From positions 1-64,000 of the forward strand of contig DBYV01000042.1 of NCBI GenBank assembly GCA_002310995.1: a stretch of 64,000 nt of DNA, given 5' to 3'. The notes under the pieces were generated by a model. The model was not told the origin of the DNA. It searched no databases and saw nothing but the letters and a program-made list of their open reading frames with translations. The DNA comes from a bacterium UBP6_UBA1177 (GTDB lineage: Bacteria; UBP6; UBA1177). Every line of letters begins with the position of its first letter. Position 1 is the first letter of the stretch. Position numbers and translations under genes: made by a program. Shown one piece after another: positions 16,229-25,256 of this stretch.

Positions 16229-18985
16229 ATGGATTACAGCAAGACGCTAAATCTGCCGCAGACCGATTTTCCGATGAAGGCGAACCTTCCGGTCAAAGAA
16301 GTCGAAATTTTGAAAAAATGGGAAGAAAATAAAATCTATTCCAAAATTCTGGAGCAGAATGAAGGAAAACCGACTTTTGTCCTTCACGACGGCCCGCCTT
16401 ATGCCAACGGAAATCTGCACAACGGCCATATTCTCAATAAAACTCTCAAGGATTTTGTCGTAAAGTTCAAAAATATGACGGGGCTTTACACCGCCCTCAT
16501 TCCAGGCTGGGACTGCCACGGTCTTCCGATCGAGCTCAAAACGGCCGAAAAGCTCGGTTCGAAGCGCAAAGAGATGACGAAAAGCCAGTTTCTTGAAGAG
16601 TGCAAGAAGTTCGCGATGAACTGGGTAAACACTCAGCGCGAAGGCTTCAAACGCATAGGCGTTCTGGCTGACTGGGATCATCCGTATGTCACTCTCGACC
16701 CGAAATATGAAGGCTGCATCGCTCATCAGTTCGCGAAAGTTGCTGAATCGGGCGCTCTTTTCAAGGCGAAAAAACCGGTTTACTGGTGCACGAGCTGCGA
16801 AACGGCACTTGCAGAAGCAGAGATCGAATACGACAACCATCAGTCGCCTTCGATCTATGTAAAATTCCCGCTTATCGACAAACTCGAAGAGCTTGAAGGG
16901 GAAAAGGTGAACTTCGTTATCTGGACGACGACTCCGTGGACTCTTCCGGCAAACCTTGCGATCGCGCTTAACCCCGAATTCAAGTATTCGGCAGTCAAAT
17001 ACAACGGCGAAGTCTTCATCGTCGCAAGCGTTCTCAAAGATTCGTTCGTTCACGCTGTCAGAGCCGAAAATCCCGAAGTTGTCGCGGAATTCGACGCGAT
17101 GAGATTCGAAGGAATGAAGGCGAAACATCCGTTTATCGACCGCGAATCGATAATCGTCTATGCAGACTACGTCACTGCCGATGCAGGTACCGGCTGCGTT
17201 CACACCGCTCCGGGACACGGTGCTGACGACTATGTCACCGGTCTCAGATACGGCCTTGAGCCTTACGCTCCTGTCAATGGAAGCGGAATCATCGACGAAA
17301 ACATCCCTGTAATCGGCGGAATGCACGTTTTTAAGGCAAATCCCGTCATCACGGAATACCTTTACAACACAGGATATCTTCTCAACAAACCTGGCGAAAT
17401 GATCGACCACAGCTATCCGCACTGCTGGAGATGCCACAAACCGGTCATTTTCAGAGCGACCGAACAGTGGTTCATTTCGATGGACGACACCGGGCTTCGC
17501 AAGAAATGCCTTGACGAAATCGCGAAAGTCCGCATGTTCCCGGAGTGGGGAAGAAAGAGAATCGTCCCAATGCTTGAAAAAGCTCCGAACTGGTGCATTT
17601 CGCGTCAGAGAAGCTGGGGCGTTCCGATAATCGCTTTCTCCTGCGACGACTGCGGCGAAAAGATAGTTGACGGAGCTATCGCACACAAAGTCGCTGACGA
17701 AATTTCCGAAAAAGGAATCCAGGTTTGGCACGACAAAACCGCTGCGGAATTCTTGCCGGCAGGTTTCAAATGCCCGAAATGCGGCGGCACGCACATCAGC
17801 AAGGAAAACGATATTCTCGATGTATGGTTCGACAGCGGCGTAAGCTGGGCGAAAGTGCTTGACGGCAGAAAAGGCTTTACTTTCCCGGCAGACCTTTACC
17901 TCGAAGGAAGCGATCAGCACCGCGGATGGTTCCAGTCCTCGCTTAAAATGAGCGTTCTCATCAACGGAAAAGCTCCCTACAAAAACCTCATCACGCACGG
18001 ATTCATCGTTGACGAGAAAGGCGAAAAGATCTCGAAGAGCAAAGGCAACTTCATCGATCCGCAGGTAAAGATTAACAAATACGGCGCGGAAATTCTCAGA
18101 CTCTGGGTCGCTTGCGAAGACTACAGCGACGACAACAGGATCGGCGATTCGATCATCGAAAGCTGCGCTACGGCATACAGAAAGATCAGAAACACGATCA
18201 GATTCATGTTCGGTTTCGTCAACGATTTCGACCCTGAGACTATGAGTTTCAAGAAGGAAGAGCTCACATCTCTCGACAGATGGGCTTATCTTACCTGGCA
18301 GGAAAGACTTAAAGACATCCGCGAATACTACGAAAACTACGAGTTCCACCGCGTCCACCACGAAATGCTCGACTTCTTCACGATCCCGATGAGCGCGGTT
18401 TACCTCGACATCATCAAAGACCGTTATACGATGCGCGCCGACGATAAGAGACGCAGAATGACGCAGAGCGTCGTTTACTCGATTCTGAGCGATGTCGTCA
18501 AGGCTCTTGCTCCGATCCTCAGCTTCACATGCGAAGAGGCTTACGGATATTTGAAAGGTGCAAAGAAGGAAAGCGTTTTCCTTGAGCAGTTCCCGGAATC
18601 AAATTTCAACGACGATGACGCGAAATTCCTTGAATCGTGGCAGACTGTCCTTGATGCGAAGAATGCTGTTCAGAAAAAGCTCGAAGTTCTCAGAGCTGAC
18701 AAGACAATAGGCCATTCGCTTGATGCAAGTGTCCAGATTTACTACGAAAACAATCATATTCTCGATAGCGAACTCGACAACCTTGAATCGATCTTCATAG
18801 TTTCCGAGTTCAAGAAAGCGGCTTCTGCGGAAGGACTTGAGAAAGTCGAAGATATGGATCTCTGGATCGGCGTAAAAACGGCTGAAGGCGAGAAGTGCCC
18901 GCGCTGCTGGAAAAAGAGAAAACTTCACGACTATACCGACGAGATCACCGGAATCTGCGAAAGCTGCTACGAAGCTGTCAAATAG
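16229..18985 (+). CDS. ileS: Isoleucyl-tRNA synthetase
   Basis: The 918-residue class I synthetase has a HIGH-type motif in GPPYANGNLHNGHILNK (about residue 49), editing-domain motifs including WTTTPWTLPAN (about 230), KISKSKGN for KMSKS (about 594) and a C-terminal zinc finger CPRCWKK...CESCY. It charges tRNA-Ile and edits valine. Length matches the bacterial type. AAGGAG lies upstream of ATG 16229. A long open antisense frame exists here but has no independent support. Confidence 0.97.
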   Translation: MDYSKTLNLPQTDFPMKANLPVKEVEILKKWEENKIYSKILEQNEGKPTFVLHDGPPYANGNLHNGHILNKTLKDFVVKFKNMTGLYTALIPGWDCHGLPIELKTAEKLGSKRKEMTKSQFLEECKKFAMNWVNTQREGFKRIGVLADWDHPYVTLDPKYEGCIAHQFAKVAESGALFKAKKPVYWCTSCETALAEAEIEYDNHQSPSIYVKFPLIDKLEELEGEKVNFVIWTTTPWTLPANLAIALNPEFKYSAVKYNGEVFIVASVLKDSFVHAVRAENPEVVAEFDAMRFEGMKAKHPFIDRESIIVYADYVTADAGTGCVHTAPGHGADDYVTGLRYGLEPYAPVNGSGIIDENIPVIGGMHVFKANPVITEYLYNTGYLLNKPGEMIDHSYPHCWRCHKPVIFRATEQWFISMDDTGLRKKCLDEIAKVRMFPEWGRKRIVPMLEKAPNWCISRQRSWGVPIIAFSCDDCGEKIVDGAIAHKVADEISEKGIQVWHDKTAAEFLPAGFKCPKCGGTHISKENDILDVWFDSGVSWAKVLDGRKGFTFPADLYLEGSDQHRGWFQSSLKMSVLINGKAPYKNLITHGFIVDEKGEKISKSKGNFIDPQVKINKYGAEILRLWVACEDYSDDNRIGDSIIESCATAYRKIRNTIRFMFGFVNDFDPETMSFKKEELTSLDRWAYLTWQERLKDIREYYENYEFHRVHHEMLDFFTIPMSAVYLDIIKDRYTMRADDKRRRMTQSVVYSILSDVVKALAPILSFTCEEAYGYLKGAKKESVFLEQFPESNFNDDDAKFLESWQTVLDAKNAVQKKLEVLRADKTIGHSLDASVQIYYENNHILDSELDNLESIFIVSEFKKAASAEGLEKVEDMDLWIGVKTAEGEKCPRCWKKRKLHDYTDEITGICESCYEAVK

Positions 18986-19001
18986 TTTTTTTTTGATTTC
19001 T

Positions 19002-19030
19002 TTGATAAAATACCTTTAAAAAAATATTAT
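19002..19030 (+). promoter_or_regulatory. Promoter for the MopE-repeat lipoprotein
   Basis: TTGATA (19002-19007), 17 nt, TATTAT (19025-19030) in an AT-rich gap. It is one of few promoters here with 17 rather than 16 nt. Confidence 0.5.
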
Positions 19031-19075
19031 AATGAGTAAAATATCGAGATTGTGTTTTTTGTTTTGGAGGTGATT

Positions 19076-20983
19076 ATGAAAAAATTACTTGTTTTTCTGC
19101 TCTGTTCGATTGCAGGGTTGTTTTTTGTTTCTTGCGGAGGTTCAGATGATTCTTCCGGCAGTGAAGTGTGTGAAAGCAACCTGGATTGCCATGTAGGTGA
19201 GGTATGTTCTGCCGGGCATTGTGTTTCGGAAAATTCTTCAGGCGGTGAAGGCGGTGAAGGCGGCGAGTTGCCGGACGGCGGACATGGTGGTTCCGATGGA
19301 GGAAATTCAGAAACAACGGATGACAGCGATTCAGCTGAAACAAATGATCCGGTTGGCGGCGACTGTACACCAGGAGAAACCACAAAATGTGCATATCAGG
19401 GAGATCCAGTAACTGAAAATGTCGGGCCGTGCAAAGCTGCTGTAAGCACTTGTAAGGAAGACGGAACCTGGGGAAAATGCGAAGGCGCAGTTGAACCTGT
19501 TAATGAGACTGGAGAAGAACTTTGCAAAAACAATATCGATGATGACTGTGACGGAAATATCGATAATAAAAAAGGAAGCTGCATTCTTTTCTGGGATGAC
19601 GGGGATACGGGTGATACCACTGATACTGGTGATAGCGGTATTGATGTAGGTTACACAGGAGACTACGATGATGCTTATCAGATTCCGGTTGATGCTGAGG
19701 TATGCAATGACACTTGTGTTCCAATGCATGCTGAATGCTTGTCCGCTGATATAGACGAAAACGAAGCTGGTCTTTGCAACGGTCTTGACGATGACTGTGA
19801 CGGTACAGTCGATGAAGGCTGTCCGTGTACAGCTGGTCAGACTCAGCCTTGTTTCCTTGGTCCGAAAAATTACAGAAATGTCGGAACCTGCCAGGATGGT
19901 GTTCAGACATGTAAAGTTACCATGAGAGCCGGTTCTACAGGTGTGTGGGGAGAATGTGTAGGCGGAATCAGCCCGTCGCTTGATAAGTGCGATAATGCCG
20001 ACAACAACTGCAACGGATGTAAAGACGACAAACTCTGCTGTGCTCCGCCTATTGACTGTGCATTCGATGTCAACGCAGTTCCCGCAAAGCCTTTTGTTTA
20101 TAAAATAATCGACGGCAATCAAATTTACGATACGGGCCACAAGTTCAACGACGCCGATACGGCTACTTGGGAGTGGACTTTGACAAAAGGTCCGTGCGAC
20201 ATAGTTCTCAATACAGTAAACTCTTTTGTCAAAGGCGGCAAAACTTTGGAAGAAGTCGGGGATATAAATACCGATAACGGTGTTCAGAATACAGTCGTCA
20301 GCGGAGTAGGTTTTTCTAAGTTTAAAGTAAAATTCAGACTTTCCGGCAGCTACAAACTTCACCTCAAAGTCACTCGTACAAACGGCGAAGTTTATGAATG
20401 TGAATGGGTAATGAGAGTTGTTTCGGATGGTCTCAGAATTGAGCTTTGCTGGGATACTACAGGTTCAGTCGATGTAGACTTGCATTTGGGCAAAAACGGA
20501 ACTACGTCAGAATGGGCAACAAACAGCGGTCTTGCCTGCTATTTCGGTAACTGTAAATTCGATGCTTCTTCTGGACCGAACTGGGGATACGCAAATACTC
20601 AGAACTATGATAGAAACGGAAATTTGAGAACCATGAGAAATCCGCGTCTTGATATTGACAACATAAGTAAAGTAGGTATTCCTGAAAACATCAATGTCGA
20701 CAATCCGAATGACAACGATGTTTTCAGAGTAGGCGTAAAATATTATTCAGGTTCAAAAGTAACTCACCCGGTAATAAATGTTTACTGTGGCGGAACTTTG
20801 AGAGCTACTTACGGTGTAGAACCACAGGTTTCTGGTTTTACCAGCAGTCCATATTTCTGGAAAGTTGTACAAATCAAGTGGGTCGGCAATTACGCAAGTG
20901 ACCAGTGCGAACTTACACCTCAATGGAATGACGGTACAGGTTACGTTGTAAGCAGTTCAGTTCCAAGTAGTTATGGTTGGTAA
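19076..20983 (+). CDS. Secreted lipoprotein with MopE-type metal-binding repeats
   Basis: The 635-residue lipoprotein (lipobox FVSC, Cys20) has a Ser/Gly/Asp-rich stretch, then three Asp/Cys repeats of the copper-binding MopE type: CKNNIDDDCDGNID (about 149-162), CNGLDDDCDGTVDEGC (about 234-249) and CDNADNNCNGC (about 306-316). A short GDTGDTTDTGDSG linker lies near 182. The C-terminal 180 residues (CWDTTGSVDVDLHL, later RLDIDN and ENINVDNPND) resemble a domain recalled from myxobacterial secreted proteins. It is probably surface-exposed and cation-binding. ATG 19076 follows GGAGGTG. Confidence 0.82.
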   Translation: MKKLLVFLLCSIAGLFFVSCGGSDDSSGSEVCESNLDCHVGEVCSAGHCVSENSSGGEGGEGGELPDGGHGGSDGGNSETTDDSDSAETNDPVGGDCTPGETTKCAYQGDPVTENVGPCKAAVSTCKEDGTWGKCEGAVEPVNETGEELCKNNIDDDCDGNIDNKKGSCILFWDDGDTGDTTDTGDSGIDVGYTGDYDDAYQIPVDAEVCNDTCVPMHAECLSADIDENEAGLCNGLDDDCDGTVDEGCPCTAGQTQPCFLGPKNYRNVGTCQDGVQTCKVTMRAGSTGVWGECVGGISPSLDKCDNADNNCNGCKDDKLCCAPPIDCAFDVNAVPAKPFVYKIIDGNQIYDTGHKFNDADTATWEWTLTKGPCDIVLNTVNSFVKGGKTLEEVGDINTDNGVQNTVVSGVGFSKFKVKFRLSGSYKLHLKVTRTNGEVYECEWVMRVVSDGLRIELCWDTTGSVDVDLHLGKNGTTSEWATNSGLACYFGNCKFDASSGPNWGYANTQNYDRNGNLRTMRNPRLDIDNISKVGIPENINVDNPNDNDVFRVGVKYYSGSKVTHPVINVYCGGTLRATYGVEPQVSGFTSSPYFWKVVQIKWVGNYASDQCELTPQWNDGTGYVVSSSVPSSYGW

Positions 20984-21030
20984 AACAATCCAATAAATCA
21001 AATCCAATCTTTAAAATCCTGAAAATTTTG

Positions 21031-21064
21031 ATGCCGCCGTTATTTGAAACGGCGGCATTTTTTT
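21031..21064 (+). terminator. Rho-independent terminator
   Basis: A perfect 11-bp stem ATGCCGCCGTT (21031-21041) / AACGGCGGCAT (21048-21058), a 6-nt loop and a T-run to 21064 follow the lipoprotein gene. It is the only strong intrinsic terminator I found in the window. Confidence 0.93.
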
Positions 21065-21147
21065 ATCGTTATAACGATTCGCGCCGTCCAATTTAATCGT
21101 TGACACATTCTATACGTAACGGCGTTACATCGTCACGTCGTTACGAT
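21064..21147. repeat. Dispersed CGTCGTTACG-type repeat, copy 2
   Basis: The gap before the glmS stop holds ATCGTTATAACGATTCGCG, GTAACGGCGTTACATCG and TCACGTCGTTACGATAAG, self-complementary ACG/CGT words shared with arrays at 16.1, 53.8 and 55.6 kb. Confidence 0.7.
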
Positions 21148-21172
21148 AAGATTGAGATTATTGGGATTGGGA

Positions 21173-23716
21173 TTAATCGACTGTTATTGATTTGCTGACG
21201 TTTTTCGGAACGTCGGGGTGAACACCGTGGTTCTGGATTTCCGAGCGGTTAAGATATTTCATTTTGGCAACGCTCATCTTGAGTGCGAGAAGCTGAAGAA
21301 CAACAGCCGCTTCGAAGACGAAAATGTTCTTGTCGCCAGTTCTGGGAAGTTCGATGAATTTTGACCAGTAGTTCTTTGCGCTTGCAGGAACTCCGAGAGC
21401 CGCATTTTTAAGGTCTTCGTCATCTTCAGCAATGAGAACGATGTCTGCGCCGCGGATTTTGTGAGTGTGAATCTGCGAAATTGTGATTCGTTTGTCTCTT
21501 TCGTCAGGCGGGCAGACGAAAACAAGCGGATAGTTCGAGAAGAATTCCTCAATGTCAACACTTTCGTTGAAGAGGTCGGCAATCTGTTTTGTGAGGGCGC
21601 GTTCTTCAGGCGATGCAAACGATTTTTCGACAAAATCTTCGTTCATTTTGCGGAATTTCAAGTTCTTTGTCATGTTGATTACGTCGCGGATGATTTCCGA
21701 ATTTCCCTCTTTTTCGGAGAAGAAGCCTTTTGAGAACATTTTTTCGCTCATTTCGATCATTTTGCCTAAAAGCTTTTCCATGTCAGTGAGGGAATAAATT
21801 GTGTTTTTGCCCAGAATTGTGTTCGGACCGTGCTTAAATTCCGCTGCATCGTAACCTTCAGTGTGGTTGAGAACGACTTCTCTGATTTTAAGCGCACCTT
21901 CCTTTGCAATTCCGGTGAGCGAAGTTCCGAGAATGTGGATCGAAGGCCGCATGAAAAGTTTGTATGCGACATCTGCCACCGGAACGTCTATGTTTTTGAG
22001 CGTAAAATCCATAAAGTATTTGATTTTACTGAGATTATTCATGACTTTTTCTTCGCTGTTCTTAACGAGCGCAGCAAGGATGTAGAAAAGGGCGATCTGG
22101 CTTATGAACGATTTTGTTGCAGCGACGGCGATTTCGGAACCGCACATGATCGGAAGGTAGAAATCGCTTTTTTCCTGAGGAAGAGTCGAGTTCTCGTTGT
22201 TGACGATCGTGATGAGCGTTGTCTTGTCACTCATTTTTCTGATTTCATTGAAAATATCGACCAGGTCTTTTGTTTCACCGCTCTGGCTGACGCCGATGAT
22301 GACATCTTTGTCGGAAAGCGAGTTGATGTAGCACGACCTGAAAGTTCCCGGATTCGATGTAATGAGCGAAATGTCTGTCATATTGTTGAAGAAGTATGCG
22401 CCCGTAAGGGAAGCATGGTATGAAGTTCCGCTTGCAATGAGGAAAATTCTTCCGCCGTTTTTCTTCGTCGCTTTGAGAGCCGAAACGAGTTTGTCGCGGA
22501 ATTTTATTATCATTCTTTTCTTTTTCCAGATAAGCATCGAATCGATGAGCCAGAGCTCTTTGAAGAATGCGCCGTCAGCAGAGTAAAGCTCTTCAAGAAG
22601 CGTTTTTTCCTCAGAGCGGAAGCTGAAGTGGCGGGGATTCGGTGCAAAACCGAGTGCTTTTTCGCAGATTGCGCGGAAAGTCGGAAGTGCTCTGATTTTT
22701 TCAAATTCGGCCGAAAGCTCTTTTTTGTCGTAAAGATCGTAGAGGGCGAGGAGAGAGTAGAGGATCTCGCGCGCCGAGTCGCAGTTTTCTTCAAAAACGG
22801 AGTAAAGCTCTTTTTCTTCTTTGGAATTGAAATAGTAAAGCATCAGATTTTCGATGTTTTTCGGTGAAGAGTAGATCTCCTGCTCCATGAAGAAGTGATA
22901 CTTCGGCTGAAGCTGGATGTCGGCGATGTTGAGTCTGCTTCTTGTGAGTTTCGGAACCCATTCCTTGTCCTCGGTGAGAGAGAAAAGTTTGTAGTTTTCG
23001 CTGTCGAAATAGATTCCTTCGCCTTCCGACATCGGAATGAGGAACCTTGTTTTCGAAAGGATCGAAGTAAGGTCGCTCGAAACGACGATGAAGTTGCCGG
23101 AAGCATCCGAACCTTTGCCCGCATAGAGCGATGATCCCGCTTTAATTGCGAAAACACCTGGAAGTTCGGGAAGGGTGACGCACGCCGCATAGCTTCCTTC
23201 GATCATTTTCTGTGCCTTTCTTATTGCTTTGATCATAAGGGCGATCTTTTCGTCGTTTGTTTTCGGAGCTTTTTTTGCAGTGAGCGCCGAATAGAAATGT
23301 TCAACAAGGTGTACGACCATTTCGCCGTCGTTGTCGGAAAGGACATCGTGACCGTTTTCGGAAAGGAAAACTTTGAGTTTGTCGGTGTTGCTGACATTTC
23401 CGTTGTGCGCTCCGACCATGTGGATAAGGCAGTTTACCTCGTGAGGCTGAGCGTTTACGTCGGTAACTGCGCCGTAAGTCGCCCAGCGTACCTGACCTAT
23501 GAATTTGAATCCGCCGTATTTGGCAAGTTCAAGCTGCTCGACGACTTTCGAAGGTGCGCCGACTTTTTTTCTGAGAGCGACCGAGCCGTCCTCTTTTATA
23601 AATGCCGCGCCGGTCGAATCATAACCGCGGTATTCAAGTTTTTTCAGCAGATTGGATGCTTCGGTTCCAAGACTGACGATGTCGCCAGCATAGACGATTG
23701 AAACTACTCCGCACAT
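21173..23716 (-). CDS. glmS: Enlarged glutamine-fructose-6-phosphate aminotransferase
   Basis: The 847-residue protein keeps the GlmS plan but is about 240 residues longer than E. coli GlmS (609). It starts MCGVVS (Cys2 nucleophile), then QVRWATYG and AHNGNVSN of the glutaminase. The SIS domains contain SGTSYHAS (about 423), SQSGETKDL, and the isomerase residues ALKIREV...EFKHGP (about 628). It ends KSITVD. Extra segments of about 120 residues precede the first SIS domain and about 115 follow KHGP. It makes glucosamine 6-phosphate for peptidoglycan and LPS. The inserts are lysine/glutamate-rich. Confidence 0.88.
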   Translation of the reverse strand: MCGVVSIVYAGDIVSLGTEASNLLKKLEYRGYDSTGAAFIKEDGSVALRKKVGAPSKVVEQLELAKYGGFKFIGQVRWATYGAVTDVNAQPHEVNCLIHMVGAHNGNVSNTDKLKVFLSENGHDVLSDNDGEMVVHLVEHFYSALTAKKAPKTNDEKIALMIKAIRKAQKMIEGSYAACVTLPELPGVFAIKAGSSLYAGKGSDASGNFIVVSSDLTSILSKTRFLIPMSEGEGIYFDSENYKLFSLTEDKEWVPKLTRSRLNIADIQLQPKYHFFMEQEIYSSPKNIENLMLYYFNSKEEKELYSVFEENCDSAREILYSLLALYDLYDKKELSAEFEKIRALPTFRAICEKALGFAPNPRHFSFRSEEKTLLEELYSADGAFFKELWLIDSMLIWKKKRMIIKFRDKLVSALKATKKNGGRIFLIASGTSYHASLTGAYFFNNMTDISLITSNPGTFRSCYINSLSDKDVIIGVSQSGETKDLVDIFNEIRKMSDKTTLITIVNNENSTLPQEKSDFYLPIMCGSEIAVAATKSFISQIALFYILAALVKNSEEKVMNNLSKIKYFMDFTLKNIDVPVADVAYKLFMRPSIHILGTSLTGIAKEGALKIREVVLNHTEGYDAAEFKHGPNTILGKNTIYSLTDMEKLLGKMIEMSEKMFSKGFFSEKEGNSEIIRDVINMTKNLKFRKMNEDFVEKSFASPEERALTKQIADLFNESVDIEEFFSNYPLVFVCPPDERDKRITISQIHTHKIRGADIVLIAEDDEDLKNAALGVPASAKNYWSKFIELPRTGDKNIFVFEAAVVLQLLALKMSVAKMKYLNRSEIQNHGVHPDVPKNVSKSITVD

Positions 23717-23832
23717 AAAAATTTCTCCTAAAATTATCGAAAATAAAAAAACAAATCAGAATTCCGTTCAAAACGAAATGCAACCGGAGAATTTTGCAGA
23801 TTTTTTGATTTTTTGCAATTTTTATCTTTTTC

Positions 23833-23860
23833 TTGATTTACTTTTGACCTCAACAATAAT
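23833..23860 (+). promoter_or_regulatory. Promoter for the ABC permease-ATPase pair
   Basis: TTGATT (23833-23838), 16 nt, AATAAT (23855-23860). Start would be near 23867, after the TTG at 23864, which favours GTG 23891 as the gene start. Confidence 0.5.
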
Positions 23861-23890
23861 TTATTGATTGATTTTTATTGGCAGGTTAAG

Positions 23891-24469
23891 GTGGATTTTT
23901 TCATTTTTTCGTTGTTCAGACGTTTCGAGGCTTTTCTGATTTGCGAAACTTCCGGCAGAAGGCGCATAAACACTTTTCTTTTTTTTGCCCTGATGATTCC
24001 CGGACCTTTGAAGTTTCTTTTCATTTTTGCTCTTTCCTCGAGACTTCTTCCTGCAATTGTTTCGGAGAAGAAAATAAGGTTTTTTCTCTCGCTTCCGTTC
24101 TCAAGGACAGAACTCTTTATTTATTCATTTATATTTGGTTTCTCGATTATTTTTTCGGCGACTTCAATCGGATGGGCTCTTTTTGACCGCGGTAGTTCAC
24201 CCGAATTTCTGAAATATTTTATTTTTTATGCTTTTTACTTTGGTATAACACTAATATACGCTCTCAAAATAGGTCCTATGATGATACTCCCCATGTTACT
24301 GCTTCTTTTTGATCTTGTTTCTTCATTTATTGTTCCTGAATTTTTTGCCGTTTCATCGCAGTTCAGTCCGATATATCAGCAGAATCAGCCGCTTGCACTT
24401 GCGGTATCGCTTGCTTTGCTTGCAATTTCTTACGTAATGTTTGTTTTCGGGAGGAGAGAAAAATGGTAA
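23891..24469 (+). CDS. ABC-2-like membrane permease subunit
   Basis: The product is about 192 residues with an N-terminal soluble part, then about five hydrophobic segments (for example FLFIFALSSRLL, IYSFIFGFSIIFSATSIG, MMILPMLLLLFDLVSSFI). It overlaps the downstream ATPase gene by 7 nt, which strongly suggests an ABC exporter. No family motif is clear. The segment KIRFFLSLPFSRTEL resembles the coupling region of ABC-2 permeases. Substrate unknown. GTG 23891 is chosen because the predicted transcript begins after the upstream TTG. Confidence 0.6.
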   Translation: MDFFIFSLFRRFEAFLICETSGRRRINTFLFFALMIPGPLKFLFIFALSSRLLPAIVSEKKIRFFLSLPFSRTELFIYSFIFGFSIIFSATSIGWALFDRGSSPEFLKYFIFYAFYFGITLIYALKIGPMMILPMLLLLFDLVSSFIVPEFFAVSSQFSPIYQQNQPLALAVSLALLAISYVMFVFGRREKW

Positions 24470-25242
24470 TCTCTCTCGAAAATGTGACTAAAATATTCGG
24501 AAAAGCCAGAGTGATAGACAATGTAAGCGTCGGATTCAATTCCGGAGAGCTTTCTGTTGTTGTCGGCGATCACGGAGCAGGGAAGAGTTCTTTACTCAGG
24601 CTTCTCGCAGGCGAATTAAAACCAGATTCAGGCAAAGTTGTCGTTAAAACAGGTGATTTGAGAGGATTTGCCTATGAAAACAGCAACTTTTTTCCGGGAC
24701 TGAAGACCGCTGATCTTTGCACTGTATGGACGCTTCTTTACAGAGGTTTTGATATAAAAAAATTCCGTTCACTACTGTCTGAAGCTGGAGTTGCTGAAAA
24801 CAGCAGGATTAGTCACCTTTCAGACAGCATGAAAAGCTGGTTCGGAAGTTCCCTGGTTTTGGCAAGCAATGCGGACATTATGATCTTTGATGAACCTTTG
24901 CAGTATCTCAATTCAGAAATTAAAGCGAGATTTATCCAACTTGTGGAAAATGAAGCAAAGGAAGGAAAGACGGTTATAGTAAGCTCAAATGAAATAGCTG
25001 ATTTCGAACATTCGGCAAACTTTGTAGCGGCGTTTCACAACGGCAGCCTTGTTCTTGCAGGACAAACGGAAAAACTTCTTTCTTCACACAGGCTTTTCCC
25101 TGGAGCTTCGACGATATCACCCGATTTCAAAGTAATAGGCCCTGTTCTTAACGAGAGACTGATAGAAACAGAGGATAATATCGGAAGAAAAGCTACTTTA
25201 AAGGATATTGTTTCAGGTTATATCAACGGAAGCAGTTCTTAG
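24463..25242 (+). CDS. ABC transporter ATPase with degenerate signature
   Basis: The 259-residue protein has Walker A GDHGAGKSS (about residues 36-44) and Walker B ADIMIFDEP. The ABC signature LSGGQ is replaced by LSDSM, and the H-loop histidine position reads SSNE. Both changes would weaken normal ATP-dimer hydrolysis. Architecture and position still mark it as the ATPase partner of the permease just upstream. It may bind ATP with low turnover or pair with another subunit. GGAGGAGA lies before the ATG. It ends 14 nt from the convergent FKBP gene. Confidence 0.78.
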   Translation: MVISLENVTKIFGKARVIDNVSVGFNSGELSVVVGDHGAGKSSLLRLLAGELKPDSGKVVVKTGDLRGFAYENSNFFPGLKTADLCTVWTLLYRGFDIKKFRSLLSEAGVAENSRISHLSDSMKSWFGSSLVLASNADIMIFDEPLQYLNSEIKARFIQLVENEAKEGKTVIVSSNEIADFEHSANFVAAFHNGSLVLAGQTEKLLSSHRLFPGASTISPDFKVIGPVLNERLIETEDNIGRKATLKDIVSGYINGSSS

Positions 25243-25256
25243 AACTATCGGATTTT

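Noticed and set aside
16247..18361. 704-codon open frame antisense to ileS
   Set aside because: It shadows a clear ileS; no ribosome site, no recognisable domain. It stays open because ileS codon use rarely gives antisense stops.
19331..20362. 343-codon open frame antisense to the MopE-repeat lipoprotein
   Set aside because: The sense protein has a signal peptide, promoter and repeats; the antisense product has no family features.
23717..23800. glmS ribozyme or promoter upstream of glmS
   Set aside because: No ribozyme core was recognised in the short leader, and the -35/-10 candidates were too weak to list.
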